A DNA stretch of 64,000 bases from Actinospica acidithermotolerans (GTDB lineage: Bacteria; Actinomycetota; Actinomycetes; Streptomycetales; Catenulisporaceae). Every line of letters begins with the position of its first letter. The stretch's first letter is position 1. Below the pieces are notes generated by a model, which saw nothing but the letters and a program-made list of their open reading frames with translations, had not been told where the DNA came from and did not search any database. Below are positions 41,775 through 49,625 of the stretch, piece after piece. The DNA lies in assembly GCF_018139625.1 (NCBI RefSeq), contig NZ_JAGSOH010000008.1, forward strand, positions 1-64,000, written 5' to 3'. The translations under genes and the position numbers were made by a program.

Positions 41775-42827
41775 TCAGTCCTCGCCGCCGAGCGTGACGA
41801 CGACCTTGTCCGCTGCGCCCGGGGTGAGCGCCAGCTCGAAGGCGCGCTCGACCTCGGCGTACGGGACCTCGTGGCTGATGATCTTCGCGAAGCGCTCATG
41901 ATGCTCGACGAGCTGCGGAGTGACCTCGAAGATCTCGGTCGGGTAGCCCTGCGAGGCGATGAGCGTCAGCTCGCTGCGCAGCATGCCGCCGAGGTCGAGC
42001 TTGTCCGTGGGCTTCTGCACGGCGACCATGACGAGCTTGGCGTGCCACTTGGCGCTGTTCACCGCCGCGTTGATCACGGCGGGAACGCCGGCGGCGTCGA
42101 TGTAGACGTCGGTTCCGGCGCGCTGCTGGCCGAGCGCGTTGGCGGCCTCGCCGTGCAGCTCCTTCAGTCGGGCCGTCACGTCCTCGGTCGCCGAGTTGAT
42201 CACCGCGTCGGCGCCGACTTCGAGGGCCTTGGTCAGTCGCTCCGGGATGACGTCCGCGACCACGACGTGCCGGACACCGCGCAGCTTGAGCCAGATCGTC
42301 GCACCGAGGCCGATCGGCCCCGCACCGAACACGACCACCGCGTCGGTCGGCTTGGCCTGCGAACGGTTCACGGCGTGCAGCGCGACGGCCATCGGCTCAT
42401 TGAGCGACGCCACCGCGAACGGCACGGTCTCCGGGAACTTCGCGACGCTCTTGCCGACGGCCACGTCCTCAAGCAGCAGGTACTCGCTCAGCGCACCCTG
42501 CGATCCGCCGCAGCCGATGATGCCCGAGTGCCCGGACTGCGGGTTGACCACGACGCGGTCGCCCACCTTCAGATCGGTGACCGCGCCACCGACCTCGACG
42601 ACCTCGCCTGCGGGCTCGTGGCCGAGGACGATGGGCCGCAATTCGCCGCCCAGGTGCGCGTTCTTCGGGAAGCCGCCCATGTGCAGGAACGCGGTGTCGG
42701 TGCCGCAGATCCCGCAGGCGCGGACCCGCAGCAGGGCATCGTTCGGTCCGGGAGCGGGCCGCGGGGTCTCGACGACCTCGACGGCGTTCGTCCCGGCGGT
42801 CTGCACGGACCTCATCGTGGTGCTCAT
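41775..42827 (-). CDS. Zinc-dependent alcohol dehydrogenase, Tdh/butanediol-type
   Basis: A 350-residue medium-chain dehydrogenase. Candidate catalytic zinc ligands are Cys in RACGICGTD, the His-Glu of VLGHEPAGE and Glu in SLNEPMA. The nucleotide motif is VVVFGAGPIGLGATIWLKLRG, with Asp at the end of strand 2 (VVADV), favouring NAD. The structural four-Cys lobe is absent or reduced to CGG. ATG 42827 has GGAAGGGG upstream; extending to 42866 would run through the operator. A long inverted repeat (42849-42886) covers its promoter. It acts on a secondary alcohol or polyol, not further defined. Confidence 0.88.
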   Translation of the reverse strand: MSTTMRSVQTAGTNAVEVVETPRPAPGPNDALLRVRACGICGTDTAFLHMGGFPKNAHLGGELRPIVLGHEPAGEVVEVGGAVTDLKVGDRVVVNPQSGHSGIIGCGGSQGALSEYLLLEDVAVGKSVAKFPETVPFAVASLNEPMAVALHAVNRSQAKPTDAVVVFGAGPIGLGATIWLKLRGVRHVVVADVIPERLTKALEVGADAVINSATEDVTARLKELHGEAANALGQQRAGTDVYIDAAGVPAVINAAVNSAKWHAKLVMVAVQKPTDKLDLGGMLRSELTLIASQGYPTEIFEVTPQLVEHHERFAKIISHEVPYAEVERAFELALTPGAADKVVVTLGGED

Positions 42828-42848
42828 GGCGACCCCTTCCTCGATTTG

Positions 42849-42886
42849 CTTGACATAGGCAAGCATATTAGCTTGCTTGAGTCAAG
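42849..42886. promoter_or_regulatory. Interrupted inverted repeat in the alcohol dehydrogenase promoter
   Basis: CTTGAC (42849-42854) and GTCAAG (42881-42886) flank an inner pair GCAAGC (42859-42864) and GCTTGC (42871-42876) around ATATTA. It lies 22 bp upstream of the alcohol dehydrogenase start. The nested symmetry suggests a dimer-of-dimers repressor site. No dedicated repressor gene is adjacent; the divergent OmpR-type regulator binds a different class of site. Confidence 0.6.
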
Positions 42887-42995
42887 TAATCACCTGCTAT
42901 CGTGTCGGTGTGCGCTCTTCACCCTCCGCAGCCACCTTGATTTACCCGGTGGGTCGGCCACACATCTCGGCGTGGGTCACCCGAGTGGATGCCCC

Positions 42996-43715
42996 ATGAT
43001 GCGGGGAAGCCTCGACACAGGGCCGGCGCCTATGCAGGACGCGAAATCGCGGGTTCTGGTCGCGATCGAAGATCCGGCGGAGGTCGAACTGCTCTCCGCG
43101 GTCCTCGACCTCGCCGGCTACCGGCATCTCGAAGCAGGGTCCGGCGCCGAGGCCGCGGACCTGCTCGCCCGGCACAGCTTCGGACTGGTGATCCTCGACG
43201 CCGGAGCATCCGACCTCGTCGAGCTCGGTCGCCGCCTACGCGTCTTGCACGCGCAACGGCTCCCGACGCTCTTCCTGGCCTCGCGTGAGAGCCTGCCCGT
43301 CGTCGCAGGCGAACTCGCGCTCAGCGATGCCGACTACGTCACCAGGCCGTTGCGCATCCCCGAGATCCTGACCAGGGCGCAGGTGCTGCTCCGGGAGCCG
43401 GCGGGCCGCGGTTCACCGACCCGGCGGTACGGCGACCTCGTCCTCGACGATGCGGCCTGCCTTGCTCGCCGCGGGCAGTACGTGCTCGACCTCACCGCGG
43501 CCGAGTACCGGCTGCTGCGCCACTTACTGATCAACGCCGAGCGCGTGGTCTCGAAGGAGCAGATCAGCCGCCACGTTTGGGGCGAGGTGCGAGGCGAGAA
43601 CGCAATCGAGCAGCTCGTCTCGCGGCTGCGGCGCAAGGTCAACCGGTGGGAGCCCGCGCTCATCCGCACCCGACGCGGCTTCGGCTACTCGCTCGGCGGC
43701 CCGGAAGCCCGCTGA
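42996..43715 (+). CDS. OmpR/PhoB-type response regulator, atypical receiver
   Basis: A 239-residue paralogue of the regulator at 34072. Its receiver keeps Glu-Asp in VLVAIEDPAE and a candidate phospho-Asp in LVILDAGASD, but the conserved Lys is Arg (DYVTRPLRIPE). The C-terminal winged helix is LTAAEYRLLRHLLINAERVVSKEQISRHVWGE with RTRRGFGYSLG. DNA-recognition residues are almost identical between the two paralogues, so they may share targets. The start is uncertain: ATG 42996 is used, but ATG 43032 would remove 12 residues before the receiver. No cognate kinase is adjacent. Confidence 0.88.
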   Translation: MMRGSLDTGPAPMQDAKSRVLVAIEDPAEVELLSAVLDLAGYRHLEAGSGAEAADLLARHSFGLVILDAGASDLVELGRRLRVLHAQRLPTLFLASRESLPVVAGELALSDADYVTRPLRIPEILTRAQVLLREPAGRGSPTRRYGDLVLDDAACLARRGQYVLDLTAAEYRLLRHLLINAERVVSKEQISRHVWGEVRGENAIEQLVSRLRRKVNRWEPALIRTRRGFGYSLGGPEAR

Positions 43716-43770
43716 CCGCGAGGTGCGCCGGCGCGAGGCCCCTTTTCCCGTGCGGCCCGCTCTCATCCGC

Positions 43771-43826
43771 GCGGCGGGTTCGCGCCGTGGACACCTCAGC
43801 GGCGGGATTGCGCCGTGGACGCCTCA
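43771..43826. repeat. Two tandem copies of a 28-bp repeat
   Basis: GCGGCGGG, three variable bases, GCGCCGTGGAC, one variable base, CCTCA is repeated directly at 43771-43798 and 43799-43826. It lies in the gap between convergent genes and enters the 3' end of the MerR gene by three bases. No stem-loop terminator is evident here. Confidence 0.8.
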
Positions 43827-44144
43827 GGTCTGTTCGCGGCGCAGTTCGGCGTTGATGCGAAGCGCCTCTTCGAGTTGGTCTTCCAGGATGATGATGCGGC
43901 ACGCCGCCTCCAGGGCGGTGCCCGAGTCCACCAGTTCCCGCACGCGCGAGGCTAGCCGCAGCTGGTAGCGCGAGTAACGGCGATGTCCGCCGGCCGAGCG
44001 TTGCGGGGTGAACAGCTTTGCTTCATCGAGGCTGCGCAGAAAGCCGGGGGTCGCCCCGATCATCTCCGCCGCGCGGCCCATCGTGTACGCGGGGTAGTCC
44101 TCGTCGTCGAACTTGTCCGCGACATCGGGCTTGTCGGTTCCCAA
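43824..44144 (-). CDS. MerR family transcriptional regulator
   Basis: A 106-residue protein with the MerR winged helix-turn-helix at the N-terminus (YTMGRAAEMIGATPGFLRSLDEAKLFTPQRSAGGHRRYSRYQLR) and a short coiled coil (AACRIIILEDQLEEALRINAELR) for dimerisation, with no effector domain. This size resembles HspR-type or small actinobacterial MerR proteins. The start is TTG at 44144, with GAGG 5 nt upstream. Upstream lies a long non-coding stretch. Confidence 0.87.
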   Translation of the reverse strand: MGTDKPDVADKFDDEDYPAYTMGRAAEMIGATPGFLRSLDEAKLFTPQRSAGGHRRYSRYQLRLASRVRELVDSGTALEAACRIIILEDQLEEALRINAELRREQT

Positions 44145-44731
44145 TCACACCTCACACGGTCGAGGGCCCCGGCGCCGCAGCACCGGGGCCCAAAGGGGTT
44201 GTTGGTTTACACCATCTGCCGACTACCGACCGGGGGGGGAGAGTCGGTAGGCAACGACCCGCGTGAGCCGCCTGACGAAACAGGGGCGCGGGGATCGCTC
44301 AATCGTGACCGGAGACCACCTTTCTTCCGATGGGACTGCGGCTACACCCGGAACATCCTCGCCGGGGCGATCAGACGGTGTCTCCCTTCCCTTCTCCTCC
44401 AATTACCACTTACCTGCAACTACTTGTACCGCCAGCCCCTGCCGGAGCCCTGAGGCACTGCCGGTCCCGCCACGTCGGGCTGTCCTGCTGCCGGACCAAA
44501 CCACGATCCGGGTACCACTGTCTGCCATTACCTGCGGGCAGTTCGTCCTCTGCCGCGCCTGCCAGACTTTCTTCTCTGCCTACGACCAGAACCTTACCCG
44601 ACCCGTCATGGAAAATCTACCCCGCCGGGGATAGTTTTTCTGTGGCGCTGGTCAGCCGGACGCCGCCGCCGAGTGGCCGCCACTCTTGACCGGCCTGTAG
44701 TAACTGATATGGTTACGACAGGAGGTGGGAG
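44145..44731. other. Long non-coding region with two hairpins
   Basis: 587 bp without a convincing gene. The plus-strand open frames here have poor codon bias and no known fold. Stem-loops include GGGCCCCGG/CCGGGGCCC (44164-44172 with 44183-44191) and CTACCGAC/GTCGGTAG (44223-44230 with 44243-44250). The part 44390-44640 is pyrimidine-rich and less GC-rich than the genes around it. It may contain an untranslated leader, a small RNA or a decayed gene. Its right end is the Rrf2 promoter. Confidence 0.5.
44700..44716. promoter_or_regulatory. Rrf2-type operator 1
   Basis: GTAAC-N7-GTTAC (44700-44704 and 44712-44716), 15 bp upstream of the Rrf2 start codon at 44732. The same geometry occurs at 45207-45223, so autoregulation is likely. 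Confidence 0.72.
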
Positions 44732-45163
44732 ATGGGAGCGAATAGCAGGCTCACCATCGCCGCGCATGCGCTGGCCTGGATGGGGCTGAACGAGCGCATG
44801 GGCGGCGAGGTGGCCACGTCGGAGCAGATCGCCAACAGCGTCAACACCAATCCGGTGGTGATCCGCCGACTGCTCGGCGAGTTGCGCGAGGCGGGCCTCG
44901 TCGAGTCCCGGCGCGGTGCGGGGGCCGGCTGGCGGCTCAGGCGCGCGCCGGAGTCGATCAGCCTGGCCGAGGTGTATCGAGCGGTCGAAGGCGGGCCGCT
45001 GTTCGCGCTGCATGCCGCGGCCCCCAACCAGCGGTGCCCGGTGGGGCACGGCATTCGCGCGGCGCTCACACCCGTCTACGAGGACGCCGAAGCGGCACTG
45101 CGCGCGCAATTGGGCCGCACGAGCGTAGCCGACGTACTCGGCGAGTCCCTCTCCGCACCCTAG
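44732..45163 (+). CDS. Rrf2 family transcriptional regulator
   Basis: A 143-residue Rrf2 protein. The winged helix-turn-helix reads SEQIANSVNTNPVVIRRLLGELREAGLVESRRGAGAGWRLRRAPESISLAEVYRAVE. Only one Cys (QRCPVGHG) lies in the region where Fe-S-type Rrf2 proteins have three, so it resembles the YwnA/redox-thiol type rather than IscR or NsrR. ATG 44732 has GGAGG 8 nt upstream. It is followed after 111 bp by an MBL-fold hydrolase whose promoter has the same palindrome. Confidence 0.9.
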   Translation: MGANSRLTIAAHALAWMGLNERMGGEVATSEQIANSVNTNPVVIRRLLGELREAGLVESRRGAGAGWRLRRAPESISLAEVYRAVEGGPLFALHAAAPNQRCPVGHGIRAALTPVYEDAEAALRAQLGRTSVADVLGESLSAP

Positions 45164-45206
45164 CGGCGCAGGCGCTGCGGCGGCGCAGTGAACCGTACTC
45201 GTTGAC

Positions 45207-45223
45207 GTAACAGTAGTTGTTAC
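45207..45223. promoter_or_regulatory. Rrf2-type operator 2
   Basis: GTAAC-N7-GTTAC (45207-45211 and 45219-45223), 51 bp upstream of the MBL-fold gene start. The pattern matches operator 1 in both arms and spacer length. Confidence 0.72.
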
Positions 45224-45274
45224 AACGGACTTCCTCCGGCAGCAGCCGAGGACCGACCCCTTTCAGGAGCACTC

Positions 45275-46120
45275 ATGACTACCCTGCAGTACTCCGTATA
45301 CGTGGCACCGTCGAAGCCCGCGGTCTCCGACGACCTGCCTCCGGGCGAGGCGCGGCGAATGTGGTCGCCCACGGCCTCCACCCTGATCCACGGTGAGCAC
45401 GACGCCGTGCTGGTCGATCCGCTGATGACGATCGACGAGTCCCGCGCGCTGGCCGAGTGGGTCGCCGCGACCGGCAAGAACGTCACCACGATCTTCGTCA
45501 CGCATGCTCACGGCGACCACTTCTTCGGCGCCCCGGCGATCCTCGAGCGTTTCCCGGACGCAAGGCTCGTCTCCACCCCGGGCGTGGTCGAACACATGGA
45601 GGCCCAGTACGGTCCACGCTGGTTCGGCGGATTCTGGGACCCGCGCTTCCCGGGCCAGATCTCCGAGAAGCACCTGATCGCCGAGCCGCTCGGCGCCGAC
45701 GGGGTGATCGAGCTCGAAGGCGAGCAACTGCACGCGATCGAACTCGGCCACGCCGATACCGACGGCTCCGCCGCGCTGCACGTGCCCTCCATCGGCCTGG
45801 TCGTGGCCGGCGACGCCGTTTACGGAGACGTCCACCTCTACCTCGCCGAGTCCAAGGGCACCGGACGCGGCGACTGGCTCGCCGCACTCGACACCATCGA
45901 GAAGCTCGCCCCCACCGCCGTCGTCTCCGGCCACAAGCGCGACGGCGACCACGACGATCCCGAGGACATCGCCCGCACGCGCCGCTACATCCAGGACTTT
46001 GACTCCGCCGCCCGAAGCGCGTCCGGCTACCAGGACCTCTACGACGCGATGGCCGCCCGCTACCCCGGCCGGCTCAACCGCGGAGTCCTCTGGAACTCCG
46101 CGAAGGCCGTGACGGCATAA
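45275..46120 (+). CDS. MBL-fold metallo-hydrolase
   Basis: A 281-residue metallo-beta-lactamase-fold protein. The metal motif is FVTHAHGDHFFG (HxHxDH, about residue 75), with a later His in ELGHADTDGS, Asp in VVAGDAVYGD and His in VVSGHKRDGD. There is no signal peptide, so it acts in the cytoplasm. The fold covers many hydrolases, including lactonases and quinone-thiol or persulfide enzymes, so the substrate is open. Control by the Rrf2 regulator suggests a role in a redox or electrophile response (inference). Confidence 0.88.
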   Translation: MTTLQYSVYVAPSKPAVSDDLPPGEARRMWSPTASTLIHGEHDAVLVDPLMTIDESRALAEWVAATGKNVTTIFVTHAHGDHFFGAPAILERFPDARLVSTPGVVEHMEAQYGPRWFGGFWDPRFPGQISEKHLIAEPLGADGVIELEGEQLHAIELGHADTDGSAALHVPSIGLVVAGDAVYGDVHLYLAESKGTGRGDWLAALDTIEKLAPTAVVSGHKRDGDHDDPEDIARTRRYIQDFDSAARSASGYQDLYDAMAARYPGRLNRGVLWNSAKAVTA

Positions 46121-46160
46121 GCGCGATCTGCCCCCCGCTCCGGATGGCCCCCTGCGGACG

Positions 46161-46712
46161 TCAGCCGTCGGACGGGCCGAAGCCGCGCAGGTAGGTGTCG
46201 ACGACGAGGTCGGCCGCCCGTGGGGGATCCATCTCGGGGAAACGGTGGGCGACGCTGTCGACGAGCGCGTCGAGGACGACGCGCGCCCAGGCGGGGTCGG
46301 TGCCAGGGCCGAGATAGCCGACATCGCACGCGCGCTGGATGAAAGCACTCAGGCGTGCGCTCTGCGCCTCCCGGCGCGCACTGGCTTCGGGGTCCGTCTC
46401 CATCATGCGGCGCGTGTCGAGGGGCCACTCGCGACTGACTGGGACGATCCCCTCCACATAGCGGTGCAGAGCGACCGGCACGGGGGCCTCGGTCAGCCGC
46501 GCTTCGTCCAGCACCCGTTCGGCCGAGTCGAGTTTGGCCTGGAAGACGGCGCGCAGCAGCGCCTCGCGGTTCGCGAACCGGCGATGAAGAGTGGTCCGGT
46601 CGACGCCCGCGGCGGCGGCGATGGCCGCCATCGGCGTGCTCGGATCCTCCGCCAGGAGGCTGGCCCCGGTACGCAGGACCGAGAACTGGTTTCGTGCGGC
46701 ATCGGCTCTCAT
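46161..46712 (-). CDS. TetR family transcriptional regulator
   Basis: A 183-residue TetR protein. The helix-turn-helix is MAAIAAAAGVDRTTLHRRFANREALLRAVFQAKLD. It diverges from an aldehyde dehydrogenase gene 181 bp away, and the gap contains a palindrome (46805-46818), so it probably controls that gene. ATG 46712 is the first in-frame methionine and fits the short N-terminal arm usual in the family. Confidence 0.88.
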   Translation of the reverse strand: MRADAARNQFSVLRTGASLLAEDPSTPMAAIAAAAGVDRTTLHRRFANREALLRAVFQAKLDSAERVLDEARLTEAPVPVALHRYVEGIVPVSREWPLDTRRMMETDPEASARREAQSARLSAFIQRACDVGYLGPGTDPAWARVVLDALVDSVAHRFPEMDPPRAADLVVDTYLRGFGPSDG

Positions 46713-46804
46713 GACCGCCCCATGCTACCGCGTCGATGTGGTTGTAGGGCCAGCTCCCACTTGTGTGATACAGGTCAGATCTTTACTGCGACATCAGTGT
46801 TGCA

Positions 46805-46818
46805 GTTATCCCGATAAC
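46805..46818. promoter_or_regulatory. Candidate TetR operator at aldehyde dehydrogenase promoter
   Basis: GTTATC-CC-GATAAC (46805-46818) is a perfect 14-bp palindrome between the divergent TetR and aldehyde dehydrogenase genes, 76 bp before the latter's start. Confidence 0.6.
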
Positions 46819-46893
46819 ACCTACACTGGAGTAGTGGCATGGGAGGCGGTCCACAATCCCCGGCACGTTCGACGAGGCACTGAGAGGCAAGAC

Positions 46894-48369
46894 ATGACTG
46901 TTCGCGACAAGCTCTACATCGGCGGCGCATGGGTCGCGCCGAGCGACCCGGACCTGATGCTCGACATCCTTTCCCCGCACGACCAGTCGGTCCTGGGCCG
47001 GGTGGCCCAGGCCGCGCCGGCGGACGTGGACGCCGCCGTGGCCGCGGCCCGCAAGGCCTTCGACCACGGCCGCTGGCCGCGCACCCGGCCCGAGGAACGA
47101 CAGGAGGTCATCCGGCGCTACGAGGCGCTGCGTGCCGCCCGCGCCGACGAGATCGCCGCGGCCATCTCCGCCGAGAACGGCTCGGCCGGCTGGTTCACCA
47201 AGGCCGGCCAGCCCTTCCTGGCCCGCCAGGTCGGCGCGTATCTCAAGGCGGCCGAGGAGTTCGGCTGGGAGGAGGTCCTCGAGCCTTCCGATCCGTCGGT
47301 GGCCTTCGACACGATCGTGCGCCGTGAGGCGATCGGCGTGGTCGCCGCGGTCATCCCGTGGAACTCGCCGTTCTCCGCCGCCACCGCCAAGCTCGTCCCG
47401 GCGCTGCTGGCCGGCAACTGCGTCGTCCTCAAGGTCTCGCCGGAGAACTCGCTGAGCATGATGCTGCTGGCCGATCTCTGGCACGCGGCCGGGCTTCCCG
47501 CCGGTGTGCTCAGCATCCTGCCGGCCGAGCGCGCGACCAGCGAGTACCTCATCTCCCACCCGGACGTGGACAAGATCGCCTTCACCGGCTCGACGCGAGC
47601 CGGCCGGCGCATCGCCTCCATCGCGGGCGGCCATCTCAAGCGGGTCAGCCTGGAACTCGGCGGCAAGTCCGCCGCGTTGATCCTCGACGACGCGGACGTG
47701 GACGCCGCGGCACAGAGCCTGCGCTTCGGCTCGCTCGGAAACAACGGCGAGGCCTGCATTCTGCAGACCCGCATCCTGGCCCCCCGCAGCCGCTACGAAG
47801 AGGTCGTCACCGCGCTCCAGCACATGATCGAATCGCTGAAGGTGGGCGACCCCACCGCCCCGGACACCTTCATCGGCCCGATGATCCGCCCCGACCAGCA
47901 GCAGCGCGTCATCGACTACATCAACACCGGCGTGGCGGAAGGCGCCCGCCTGGTCACCGGCGGCCCGCAGGTACCCGAGGGCCTGGAGAAGGGCAACTAC
48001 GTCACCCCGACGCTTTTCGCGAACGTCGAGAACTCCATGCGTATCGCCCGGGAGGAGATCTTCGGACCGGTCCTGGTCGTGATCGCCTACGACGACGAGG
48101 ACGACGCCGTCCGCATCGCCAATGACTCCGAATACGGTCTCTCGGGCGGCATCTGGAGCGCCGATCCCGAGCGTGCCCTAGCCGTCGCACGCAGGCTGCG
48201 CACCGGCACCGTCACCCTCAACGGCTCCCCCATCAGCTTCGACGGACCCTTCGGCGGTTACAAGGCCAGCGGCATAGGACGCGAGTACGGCAAGGTCGGG
48301 CTCACCGGCTACGTCGAGCACAAGTCGATCACCCGGCCACGTCAGCCCCAGACGGCCTCAGAGGTCTGA
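46894..48369 (+). CDS. Aldehyde dehydrogenase family protein
   Basis: A 491-residue NAD(P)-dependent aldehyde dehydrogenase. Motifs are PWNSPFSAATAKLVPALLAGNCVVLK, FTGSTRAGR, the general base Glu in LELGGKSA, the catalytic Cys in NNGEACILQTR, and EEIFGPVLVV. It oxidises an aldehyde to the acid; which one cannot be told. It stands alone under a nearby TetR and converges with an MDR gene. Members of this group often clear reactive aldehydes or work downstream of alcohol dehydrogenases. Confidence 0.93.
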   Translation: MTVRDKLYIGGAWVAPSDPDLMLDILSPHDQSVLGRVAQAAPADVDAAVAAARKAFDHGRWPRTRPEERQEVIRRYEALRAARADEIAAAISAENGSAGWFTKAGQPFLARQVGAYLKAAEEFGWEEVLEPSDPSVAFDTIVRREAIGVVAAVIPWNSPFSAATAKLVPALLAGNCVVLKVSPENSLSMMLLADLWHAAGLPAGVLSILPAERATSEYLISHPDVDKIAFTGSTRAGRRIASIAGGHLKRVSLELGGKSAALILDDADVDAAAQSLRFGSLGNNGEACILQTRILAPRSRYEEVVTALQHMIESLKVGDPTAPDTFIGPMIRPDQQQRVIDYINTGVAEGARLVTGGPQVPEGLEKGNYVTPTLFANVENSMRIAREEIFGPVLVVIAYDDEDDAVRIANDSEYGLSGGIWSADPERALAVARRLRTGTVTLNGSPISFDGPFGGYKASGIGREYGKVGLTGYVEHKSITRPRQPQTASEV

Positions 48370-48412
48370 ACCGCATCGAACTCGGAGTCCGCCGCAGGAT
48401 CTGACCGGGCCG

Positions 48413-49534
48413 CTAGGGCAGGGTGACGACGACCTTCGCCGCCGAGACACCCTTGAGCTGGATGTCCATGGCGTGCTGGATGTCCCCCAGCCCGTGCCCG
48501 ACGACCATCGGAGCCGGCGCGGCGGCGTAGCGGCCTTCGGCCAGGGCGTCCGGGAGGTAATCGCGGTAGATCGCGGTGCTGACCTCGTTCGATTTCACCG
48601 TGGTTCCGAAGATGTACTTCATCCGCGTACGCCGGATACGCCCCCTGACCTGCAGCGCGACATTGGAGGTCACGAGGCGCCAGATCAGCCGGGGAACCGC
48701 GAATCGGCCCCGGTCACCGTCAGCGAGCGTCGCGAAGGACACCGGCGGGGTGGCTATGGACACGAACCTGTTGCCCCGGCAGGCCCCGACGATCCGCACG
48801 CACGAGGCGGCGCCGGTCTCGCCGATGGCGATCGCGCCGGCAAGCCGGCGACCGGCGAACGCCGCGACGATGTCCGGCACGACGTTAGGACTATGATAAT
48901 CGAACACTTGCACAGCCCCGAGGGATTTGACGTAGTCGAAGTTACGCGGCGAGGCCGTGGTGATGACCTCGTAGCCCGCGGCGACGGCCAGCTGGATGGC
49001 GTTGCTGCCCACACTGCTGGAACCGCCCCAGACCAGGAGCGTCTGTCCGGTCGGCTCCGCGCTCGCCGTGGGGTGCCGCAGCGCCAGCTGGTCTGTTTGG
49101 AACAAGGCGGCAGCCGCGGTCGACAACGCCAGCGGGAGGACGGCGGCGTCCTGGAAGGACAGTTCACCGGGGATCGGGCAGGCCATGCGCTCCAGCACGA
49201 CGGTGTAGTGCTGGAAGCCTCCCTCGGCCGAACTGTTGCTGTCCTTGTCCGTGCCGACCGCGTGGCCCAGCACCCGCTGGCCGACCCGGAACCGGGTCAC
49301 CGCGGCTCCGACCTCGACGACCTCGCCGGCCACATCGGAACCCAGCACCGTCGGGTAAGTCAGCCACCGATAGCCGAGGCTGCCGGCGACCTGGATGAAC
49401 CACTCGAGGGGGTTGACGGCCACGGCGTGGTTGCGGATGACGATCTGCTCATCGCCCGGCCGCGGGTAGGCCGCCGGCCCCACTTCGAGACGGGCGTGCT
49501 TGGCGTTGATCCAGGCGGCGGAATTGGTGGTCAC
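48413..49534 (-). CDS. Quinone oxidoreductase-like MDR protein
   Basis: A 373-residue zinc-independent medium-chain reductase. It has the QOR-type N-terminal domain (HAVAVNPLEWFIQVAG, PTVLGSDVAGEVVEVG) and a nucleotide motif VWGGSSSVGSNAIQLAVAAGYEV, without catalytic Cys/His ligands. The reaction is probably NADPH-dependent reduction of an enone or quinone. A GTG start at 49534 has GGAGGG 8 nt upstream. It diverges from a TetR gene across a paired operator (49560-49605). Confidence 0.88.
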   Translation of the reverse strand: MTTNSAAWINAKHARLEVGPAAYPRPGDEQIVIRNHAVAVNPLEWFIQVAGSLGYRWLTYPTVLGSDVAGEVVEVGAAVTRFRVGQRVLGHAVGTDKDSNSSAEGGFQHYTVVLERMACPIPGELSFQDAAVLPLALSTAAAALFQTDQLALRHPTASAEPTGQTLLVWGGSSSVGSNAIQLAVAAGYEVITTASPRNFDYVKSLGAVQVFDYHSPNVVPDIVAAFAGRRLAGAIAIGETGAASCVRIVGACRGNRFVSIATPPVSFATLADGDRGRFAVPRLIWRLVTSNVALQVRGRIRRTRMKYIFGTTVKSNEVSTAIYRDYLPDALAEGRYAAAPAPMVVGHGLGDIQHAMDIQLKGVSAAKVVVTLP

Positions 49535-49559
49535 GAGGGCGTCCCTCCAGATGAGTGAG

Positions 49560-49605
49560 TGCACTTGGTGCAATGACAGTCTCACATGTGATTGCACCAA
49601 GTGCA
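49560..49605. promoter_or_regulatory. Paired palindromic operator
   Basis: TGCACTTGGTGCA (49560-49572) and TGCACCAAGTGCA (49593-49605) are each near-palindromic and are also exact reverse complements of each other. Together they form a large symmetric site in the MDR/TetR divergent promoter, 20 bp before the TetR start at 49626. Confidence 0.8.
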
Positions 49606-49625
49606 ACAGCCGTTAGGCTGGACCC

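Noticed and set aside
41307-42995. Extension of the OmpR-type regulator upstream to an 802-residue protein
   Set aside because: The added part is antisense to the kinase and alcohol dehydrogenase genes and contains the operator; the regulator begins near 42996 or 43032.
44263-44689. Two plus-strand open frames of about 120 residues
   Set aside because: No ribosome binding site, poor codon bias and no recognisable fold. The CRACQ segment looks Zn-ribbon-like but lacks a second Cys pair.
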